Positions 56,310 to 64,000 of a stretch of 64,000 nucleotides of DNA are shown here, one piece after another. Below the pieces are notes generated by a model. The model did no database searches. It saw only the letters and a program-made list of their open reading frames with translations, and was not told the DNA's origin. Origin of the DNA: Saccopteryx bilineata (taxonomy: Eukaryota; Chordata; Mammalia; Chiroptera; Emballonuridae); assembly GCF_036850765.1 (NCBI RefSeq), contig NC_089492.1, positions 98,537,022 through 98,601,021 of the forward strand, written 5' to 3'. A program made the position numbers and the translations under genes. Each line of letters begins with the position of its first letter. Within the stretch, counting starts at the first letter, position 1.

Positions 56310-56810
56310 CATGTGCACGTTTTTTTTATTTATTGATGCATAACAAGCAACCTCACAATGTAATGGCTTAAAACAGCAACACATATTTTGTTCATTCATC
56401 CGTAACTGGGCTAAGCTTTGTGGGAACAGCTCATCCCTGCTGCACTTGGTGTCTGCCGGGATGGCTCCAAGGCCAGACCAAATCATCTGAAGCCTAGCTC
56501 ACTCATGTGTCTGGTGACTGATGCTGGCTATCAGCTAGGACCTTAGCGGAGGCTTTGGTCCAGACCCTTCATGTGGCCTCTCCAGTTGGCCTCTTCATGT
56601 GGCCTGAGCTTCCTCCTAACATGGCTGCTGGTTCCAAGGGTGAGTCCCGAGAGACAGAGCCAGGGAAAAGATGCCACTTTTGCTAACCCACCACATGCTC
56701 TTCCTGAGAAGCCAGTCAGTAAGGCTAGCTCATAGTCAGGGGAAGAGGAATTCGATGCCACTTCTCATGGAAGGGCTGTCAAAGAATTTGCAAACATGTT
56801 TTGAAATCAC
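56310..56810 (-). mobile_element. Old LTR, MLT1-like
   Basis: Reverse-oriented 'gatgcataacaagcaacctc', 'taatggcttaaaacagcaac', 'catgtggcctctccagttgg' and 'gctgtcaaagaatttgcaaa' resemble an MLT1-type LTR; subfamily unclear. Confidence 0.55.
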
Positions 56811-57099
56811 TGGGGGTATGTGTCACTGACACCGTTGTCCCTATTTTGTCATATGTTTGTTTATTTTTGAGCAAGATCATACAGTTGTAAGGGACCAGGA
56901 TTCCACAACTCATGCATGAAAAAAACAGGACCTGCTTCTGGCTTGGCCATTCCAACCTCTAAAACAAACACTGATCTCCAGCAGAAGGAATTCTAGGATG
57001 CTGCCTTTCTGACACTTCCCTTGACTCTCAATTATAATAACCTAAGTCCTGCCTTGTCCCTGTGCCCAAGTGGCTGTCTTGGACTTGTAACCATCCATG

Positions 57100-57275
57100 C
57101 ATGGAGGACTTGCTCGGTGCTAGACACTACTGTTGGCACTTCGTTATTTCATTTAGTTATCATCTCAACCCTACAAAGCAGGTAATATTATTATCCCAAT
57201 CTTACACATGAAGAAACTCAGGGGGGGTAAGTAACTTGCTTAAAAGTTAGTAGAGGCAGAGCCTGAACTAAATAG
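57100..57275 (-). mobile_element. MIR fossil
   Basis: 'caaccctacaaagcaggtaa', 'cacatgaagaaactcagggg' and 'gtaagtaacttgcttaaaag' are antisense MIR. Confidence 0.8.
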
Positions 57276-57674
57276 CCTGTGCCCTGGCTGGAGCCATTTC
57301 CCCTCTGTCCTGCCCCGGGACCAGGGACCAGCACTCAGGGCCTGCTCCCTGCTGGCAGGCTTCGTGCTCAGCCCAGCTGCCTGCTAGGACATCTCATAGT
57401 TTCTGGGTTGTCCCTGTCTCTGTTCCACTCCCCTTCGACGGCTTTGCCATGCTTCCCATTGGACCTTATCCCTGCCCCCATCGTGAACTACTCTCCAACT
57501 CCTACCTGGGAACGGCCACCACACTGTGTTCACCCTCCTATTCTGTGTCCCAACCCATCACGTCAGCCCCAGACCTGCCTGGTGACGGGCGAGCGCTTTG
57601 GCATGGATGGCCAGAGCACAAAACCAGCAAGACAGCATCGTGAATGAACAGAATCTGAGGCCCCAAAGTCATAC

Positions 57675-57835
57675 CAATCCAGATCCAAATCCTGACTCGG
57701 CCATGCATTACTCATGCATGAGAATAACGAGGCCCACACTGCCTCGCTGTGAAGATTCTCCGTGAGTTAATACGGGTACAGGGCTTGGCGCCACGCCTAG
57801 CACATAGTAAGTAAATGCTTAATAAATATTAGTCA
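57675..57835 (+). mobile_element. MIR fossil
   Basis: 'aaatcctgactcggccatgc', 'gtgaagattctccgtgagtt' and 'cgcctagcacatagtaagta' are sense MIR. Confidence 0.75.
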
Positions 57836-57839
57836 TCTT

Positions 57840-58955
57840 CATTGGTGTTATTATCAAAAATATTTGTAAAAGATCCACTAGAAAGCCTAGCATATGGTAG
57901 GCATTCAAAAATGATAGCTGTTAATCTCATTGTTTAAGTCCTGGAACAGCTACAGGAATTCAGAGAAGGGCCAGATAACAAGGCAGTGAAGACAGAAAAC
58001 AGGCTGCCCGAGCAACTGTGCAGATCTGCAGATCTCTGCCTAATCCTAGAGCTTGGGTATGACTGGCCTTGATTAAGTGGAAACGCCTTTTTACAGAACT
58101 CCCATCTTCATCTGCCTCAATTAGGAGATGACAAGAGCTTCCTGAGCTTGGAAGGCCCTGGGGGGGAAAAAAAATCAAGAAAGAAAATCAGAAACACCCT
58201 CTGCGCAGCATTCGCCCGCCTTGGCAACACAAGCCACCGGCCACCATATTCAACCCTGTTCATCCACTGGTCTATGGTTTCACAGGTTTCATCTGAGGCT
58301 ATAAGTTCTCAGAGAGCAGGTGAACATGATCAGGATACATAACAGTGTCCCAGCCTCAAGCACACTACAGGTTGAGCTGTTAGTAAGAGGCGGACAGAAA
58401 GCAACTCTTAGGTTTATTAAAAGTGGGCCATCACAGACATACACATGAACACACACACACACACACACACACACACCTTTGAGCACTGGGTGCTGCAATA
58501 CTGGTATTGTCCTCTCCCATCATATTTTTTCCTGCTACTACTTTCCCAGAATCCTCAGAGCTACATTCACCAATGCTCATAGCTCTTGAGTCAACACCGC
58601 CCAAGCTGGAGTGGGGTATACAAAGTTGAACAGGCCCGATGACTTAGAACAATGTCACCAGCTTAACTACTCTAACTGCTTGGCTCCTATATTCTTCCTG
58701 ATTTTCCTTCAAGCCAGATGATCAATGAGGTGACAGTTATTTCCCCCAGACCACTCTCATTTCCCTCTTCCAATCAGACACGGATCTGGTAACCTCTGCA
58801 ATGACCTCTAAGAGCCCACATTACTGCTCATGTTGCCTCTGAATCTGAGTTCTTCCCTTCCCACTCCAAGCCTAGCCCACTCTGGTACAATCACACTTAT
58901 GCCTTGACCCCTAGTCTCCAATTTTGCCTAGAATCCAGTTCTCTTCTGCATTAGC
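57840..58955. other. Unique sequence with an (AC)n tract
   Basis: (AC)n at about 58449-58477. No gene or further repeat recognised. Confidence 0.45.
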
Positions 58956-58959
58956 CCAC

Positions 58960-59385
58960 TATCTCTGTAATAATACTATGTAATAAACAATCTCCAAACC
59001 TCAGTGGCTTAGAAAAACAAACAGTTCTTTTTTTCACTTAGTCTGTGGGTTGGGCGAAGTAGCTCTGACTCAAGCCGAGACAGATACAGGTGAGTTTCAC
59101 ATGTCACTCACCCTGGGACCAGCAGCTGCATGAGGCAGGCTTCTCATTACAGATGGAAGAAGCACAAGAAAAGGTTAGTGGAAACTTTCCATGACTCTTA
59201 AGGCCTCAACTCAGAACTGGTCATTATCAAGTCCACCCATATTCCATTGGCCTAAGCAAGTCAACTGGCCAAACCCAAAGTCACATAGATGAAAATATAT
59301 GGTCTACTTATTCTATTAGGCTGTGTGCAAAGTCATGTGGCAAAGGACATGGACATACAATTCTATTACAGGGAGGGAGGGAAGA
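58960..59385 (-). mobile_element. Old LTR-like fossil
   Basis: 'ctatgtaataaacaatctcc', 'ctcagtggcttagaaaaaca' and 'ctgtgtgcaaagtcatgtgg' resemble the reverse orientation of the same LTR class as 56310-56810. Diverged. Confidence 0.45.
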
Positions 59386-59469
59386 ATTAGGAATAATCAT
59401 CTAATCTTAAAAATACAGTATTGTTATGTACTCACCTCTGGGAACTTCTAGCTTCTGCTTGCCTCACAG

Positions 59470-59990
59470 GCTTCCTCTCTCCTTACCCCTGATTACCTCC
59501 CTCCTTACCCCAGCTCCCTCCTCACCTCCCTCCTTACCCCAGCTCCCTCCTTACCCCTCCTCACCTCCCTCCTTACCCCAGCTCCCTCCTTACCCCTCCT
59601 TACCTCCCTCCTTACCCCAGCTCCCTCCTTACCCCTCCATACCTCCCTCCTTACCCCAGCTCCCTCCTTACCCCTCTTTACCTCCCTCTTTACCCCTCCT
59701 TACCCCTCCTTACCCCTCCTTACCCCTCCTTACTTCAGGTCCCTCCTTACCCCAGCTTTCTCCTTACCCCTCCTTACTTCCCTCCTTACCCCTCCTTACC
59801 CCTCCTTACCCCAGCTCCCTCCTTACCCCTCCTTACCTCCCTCCTTACCCCAGCTTCCTCCTTACCCCTCCTTACCTCCCTCCTTATCCCAGCTCCCTCC
59901 TTACCCCAGCTCCCTCCTTACCCCTCTTCACCTCCCTCCTTACCCCAGCCCCCTCCTTACCCCTCCTTACCTCCCTTCTTACTCCAGTTC
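59470..59990. repeat. Pyrimidine minisatellite with 39-bp higher-order unit
   Basis: About 520 bp built from 9-10-bp words such as ctccttacc. A frequent higher-order unit is ctccctccttacccctcc plus ttacctccctccttacccc plus ag (39 bp). As 9 and 39 are multiples of 3, a long frame stays open (207 codons from 59426), giving a Pro/Ser/Leu peptide; this is a repeat artefact. Confidence 0.95.
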
Positions 59991-60074
59991 AGGCACAAGG
60001 GTTGGCTCTGTGTGGACAGACCTGTCATAGGAGACACCTGCCCACTTGACTGCAAGCCATTGGCTGTCTCCCAA

Positions 60075-60251
60075 ACTTCTCTCTTTTTAAATTGACTTTA
60101 GAGAGGAAGGGGGGTGGGGGTGGAGAGACATCAGTTTGTTATTCCACTTTTTTATGCATTCATTGGTTAATTATTATATGTGCCTTGATCAGGGATCAAA
60201 CCTGCAATCTTGGTGTATTGGAAGGATGCTCTAACCAACTGAGCTACCAGC
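60075..60251 (-). mobile_element. Ves-like SINE ending in a fold-back
   Basis: Minus-strand SINE: 'attggttaattattatatgt', 'gccttgatcagggatcaaac' and head GGCTGGTAGCTCAGTTGG. The head runs into an inverted copy of itself at 60252-60268. Confidence 0.85.
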
Positions 60252-60752
60252 CAGTTGGTTAAAGCATCCGATCACCTGCATTTCTTACTGTGATTTACCC
60301 ACCTGATTGTTCCTCCTGAACTCTTAGAGAAGCTTCCCAGCCTAATGAGCTTCTCAGTGCCTAGCATATCCTGGCTTCAGAGGGGGTAGAACCAAGGATT
60401 GGGAAGCTGAAAAACTACTGAGCAACGAAGGCAGCTACACCCATTCTCTCACCCTCTCTCACTACATGTTTTCTCTCTTTGCTCTCTCTGTATGTCTGCT
60501 TCGGTTTTCTCTCTGGGCACCAGCCTTCTCTGCTCCTCCACTGACTTGGTGGAATAGAGTCTGCTCCAGCTCCAGAGCTACAGAAGCTCCCACTTTGAGC
60601 ACCATTACCACACTGAGGGGTATTTCATTGTCTCATTTCCAAAATCCTACAGAAAGAATCCAGTCAATCATGGCCAGGATCATGTAGCACAGACATGGTT
60701 ACCCACCCCTCTAGATGGAGAAAAAGAATGGTGTGGGATTTCAAACATAAGA

Positions 60753-60776
60753 AAAGAAAGAAAGAGAGAGAGAGAG

Positions 60777-60835
<59 letters not shown>

Positions 60836-60948
60836 GGGAGGGAGGGAGGGGAGGGAGGGATGGAGGAAAGGAGGAAGGAAGGAAGGAAGGAAGGAAGGAA
60901 GGAAGGAAGGAAGGAAGGAAGGAAGGAAGGAAGGAAGGCGAGAAAGAG

Positions 60949-61021
<73 letters not shown>
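60753..61021. repeat. (AAAG)n/(GGAA)n microsatellite
   Basis: 270 bp of pure purine: AAAG units, then GGGA, GGAA and AAAG again. Overlapping Ser/Phe/Leu- or Lys/Glu-rich ORFs are artefacts. Confidence 0.97.
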
Positions 61022-61022
<1 letters not shown>

Positions 61023-61984
61023 GCTCCAAACTGGAGTCCTCTTGGTTGGCTCTGGTCAGAAGATATATTTAGTTTGGCCACATAGGGTTTTTAAATGTTT
61101 TGAATTACTTGACAAAATTTAGAAATTGAGAGTTGACACATGAATCCAGCTTTTTTTCTTAAGAAAGTAAGTGACCTCAACTGGAAGAAAGTGTGGTGGT
61201 GCCCTGTGGGGCTGGGTACTGTTCTATTTCTTGATCTAGCTGCGGGTTCTACCTCTATGTTCCATGTATGAAAAATTCATCAAGCTATACACTTAAAACT
61301 CAGCCACTTTGAACATGCATATTACACTATTTTTGAGTTTTAATAATCTAGAAGATCTGGAAAACTTGGAGCCACATTTCAGCAAGGAATAAGTCACCTG
61401 GAGCTGAGTAGTCCGTAGTGTACTGCTCCCCATTACTCCTCTCCTCCTCATTCCTTCCCTGTCGCTGAGGCTGAGAGTCAGTAACCATTTATCATCATCT
61501 TCGGTACATTTTCCTTATAATAAAGTTAAGAAGAAAGTAAACTTTTTTCTTTTATTTCCACAACTCCATCAAAGGAGGAAAACAAAAGAGCACCCAGAAG
61601 ATGCTCTTTTTTTTCCCTCAAAAATATTTAAATAGTTTTGTTTTTTGTTCATTTGTTTTGCAGAAGTTAAAAACATTCTTCCAAGTTTGACATGCAAATA
61701 AAATGGGTCAGTATCACACACACACACACACAATCCAACCAAAGGGGCTGTGACTAGTATGTGGAAATTTGATCTAAAAGCAAAGGACTTGGTGGTTTAA
61801 CATGTTTTATTTTCAATTCAACTAAAACAAGTGATGCAATTGTGAAATGAAGTTGTAGAGTAAATAGGTGTGAATACCGCTCAGGGATTGAAACCCTTCA
61901 TGAATGGTGAGTTTGTATGAGTATCTACTGAGGACAAAGGAAATTCATGCCTTGAACAAAACCAAGTATTTGCAAATGGAAGAC

Positions 61985-63240
61985 TAAACAGAAATGCTGT
62001 TGCTCAGCAAGATGATGACATGGCTGAGAACTTACAGGACAGGTTGTATGAAAAAGCTCAATCATTTGTGGCATTTCCTAGGGAAGCTTATGAGAGCCCA
62101 GTTAAAATAATACCACCCAGTCAGCTATATTTATTTATGGTTCCAAAAAGACTTGGACACGATTGGAGAATTTTTGGGCATGGTGTCCATCACAGGCACA
62201 ACTTCAGGAAATGGCTTAGCTTTGTGTGTTGAGAAGCCATGAAAAATTTAAAGCAGACAGGTCAAAATTAGTAAGCCAAGCTATGAAACAGAGCTCCTGA
62301 GATGGTCAGCATTAAGACTGACCCTGTTTTCAAACTTAAATCCACAGAGGCAAATTTTGTGTGCCCATGGAAACTAAATGATTCACCAGGAATTGCTTTG
62401 TGCTAATAAGTTAAAAAAGAATGTATCATGGGCTAGGAAACTGGATTCAATCCCATGGTTGAAAGTACAGAAATTTCAATGCTATTCTTAATGCACTGGA
62501 AACTCGGTAATCATAACATTCATGTGTTCTAACAAACTAAGGGTCATTGGTGCGTAATGTTGGAGTGTTTTATTTGCAGATGGGAGGAACAGTTGAAAAA
62601 TTATTAACTTGTTTTATCATCCAACAAAAAATACTTACTCCAACTCACCAGCATATATTGAATTAATGTATTAACCTTTTTATAAATATCACAAGCCATC
62701 TAACCATGGGGGTACTTCTCTGCAAGAATCGTCACAAGTACGCAAGTGAGCTATTGAATTTGTTCACTGTTAGTGAAATTATATCTTTGGGAAACTCGTT
62801 TGGCAAAGAATAATCTGGCCCACTTTCCTAGGCTGAAATCAATTTTCAGAAATGAAAAAGATCACTTAAATTGCTCTCCCAAAATTGTGGAGTTGAGAAC
62901 AGGATTTCAAAAAAGGTTCTAATTTCATGAAAATAAACTCCCGTTATTCAACTCACCTTTCTTAATTAATATTGTGCCATAAGTGGAATTTTGAAACCAC
63001 AACTGAGTTCTCAAAACTAAATTTGCAACATTCAAATGCCAAAATTCTATGAATATCTCAGAAGAAGTTACCCTAAATATAAAAACCATCACACAAAGAT
63101 TCTATCCATGTTCAGCTATGAACAGCTGTTTCCCATTATGAAATTTAAAAAAAAAATATTGCTCGCAGTTAGAGGATTCAAGGCTAAATTCTATACAGCA
63201 CATCGCAACATGAAATGCGAGGCCCGACATTGACATGTTG
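61985..63240 (+). pseudogene. Decayed hAT transposase-like sequence
   Basis: Three separate blocks in the same direction look transposase-derived. MAENLQDRLYEKAQSFVAF (from 62020) resembles the segment before the catalytic Asp. LFNSPFLINI (62944-62973) fits the region before the C-terminal dimerisation domain. YPKYKNHHTKILSMF and EQLFPIMKF (63066-63150) fit the conserved hAT C-terminus, with a small deletion between them. Stops and frame changes are many. It may come from a Charlie-type element or from a domesticated gene such as those related to GTF2IRD2 or ZBED proteins; no introns or poly(A) are visible. Confidence 0.6.
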
Positions 63241-64000
63241 GGGCAAAAGAAAAAGTGTCACATTTCTGGTTCTAAAGCAAAGAAGTAATGAGTTATGAAA
63301 GGGAAAAAAATTAATTAAACATTTCTATTCTTTCCAAATGTTATGTTTTTCAATTTCAAACTTCATATATCATCTCTAATATCATACATGTTTGTATTGT
63401 ACAATGTGTTTATGCCATGGTCAAGTAAAAATTAAAGAAAGTTTGATTATATTTCTGGCAGTTGATTTTTCTTACACCCAGCCCACTTTCCCAGTTTGTG
63501 TTGTATTTCTGGATTCTGCAGGAGTCTGAGTATGCAACCTCTGGTGTACTATATGTATTTATATATTTCTATATTTTTGCCATTGAACAAGTGAGCTTGT
63601 ATTAAAGAATAAAACATAAAAAATCCAGAATAGAAAAACAAGCTTGCCTATCTTACCATCTTGACAGTACTTACAAAAACAAAAACATGCATTTATAGGA
63701 AATATATATATATTCAAAATGTATTTTAACTAAAAATGGAATCATACCGCACATAAAGTTTTATAGGTTTTCCATATTGTTAAGTGCTCTACAACCCAAG
63801 ATTTTAATGGCTGCCTATTATCCTATAATATAGCTGTAATGTAACTATCATAACTTACTTGCTATTGCTGCATATTTATTCACATTTAAAAAGTATTGTT
63901 CTTGATACCAACAGTCTTAGCTCCATCCTTTTCTTAATCATATCCATGTTTCCTCTCATAATGTCCTATACTCAGTACCTGAGTTTTCACTTGTAGTTTC
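63241..64000. other. AT-rich unique sequence to window end
   Basis: No gene or clear repeat; AT-rich text near 63700-63900 may be old LINE debris. Confidence 0.45.

Noticed and set aside
59426..60049. 207-codon Pro/Ser/Leu-rich ORF
   Set aside because: It is the translation of the pyrimidine minisatellite, which stays open because its units are multiples of 3.
60664..61081. Long Phe/Leu/Ser and Lys/Glu ORFs on both strands
   Set aside because: Pure products of the AAAG/GGAA microsatellite.

Overview
This is a window of mammalian nuclear DNA, almost certainly from a bat. The evidence is the dense set of tRNA-derived SINEs with heads of the type GCCCTGGCCGGTTGGCTCAG, a Ves-like older SINE layer, a full-length L1, a HAL1 (half-L1) copy, mariner and hAT miniature elements, and the usual mammalian fossils (MIR, L2, L3/CR1, MER5, MER20, MaLR LTRs). 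The roughly 400-bp SINE resembles what I remember from emballonurid bats more than horseshoe bats, but I hold the family assignment loosely. I found no intact conventional protein-coding gene; the window reads as intergenic or deep-intronic DNA shaped by retrotransposition.

Layout. 1-3.4 kb: unique DNA, a reverse-oriented SINE, a GC-rich block with a small Kozak-type ORF, and a MER5-like fossil. 3.37-10.06 kb: a complete minus-strand gammaretrovirus-like provirus with 430-bp LTRs differing at only two positions, a 4-bp target duplication, a proline-tRNA primer site, gag-pro-pol and no recognisable env. Its gag carries a 29-bp minisatellite between matrix and capsid, and most pol stops are TAG codons where I expect tryptophan. 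10-24.9 kb: unique DNA with SINEs, MIR, L2, MER5 copies, a mariner MITE, two strong CTCF-like motifs, a possible exon at 19.1 kb and an ERVL-type LTR at 22.9-23.5 kb. 24.9-31.7 kb: a full-length but dead plus-strand L1 with an 11-bp target duplication, interrupted by a 406-bp SINE in the ORF2 C-terminus and by a 33-bp tail-less SINE head.

31.7-42.9 kb: unique DNA with a third CTCF-like motif, four SINEs, a HAL1 and a 590-bp hAT-like element that keeps a 52-codon ORF. 42.9-45.1 kb: an old L1 3' end, then a non-repetitive stretch with paired FOX-type motifs and an L3/CR1 fragment, my best candidate for a regulatory module. 45-59.4 kb: ancient DNA-transposon, MIR, L2 and MaLR fossils, plus a small polyadenylated retro-insert at 47.4 kb. 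59.4-61.0 kb: a large pyrimidine minisatellite, a Ves-like SINE ending in a fold-back, and a long GA-rich microsatellite. 62.0-63.2 kb: a decayed hAT transposase.

No genes here work together as a pathway. The biology is that of mobile elements and host defence, above all the provirus, whose near-identical LTRs and tryptophan-to-stop pattern suggest it was damaged by cytidine deamination during or before its recent integration. Repeat-family names are from memory of consensus sequences and were not searched.
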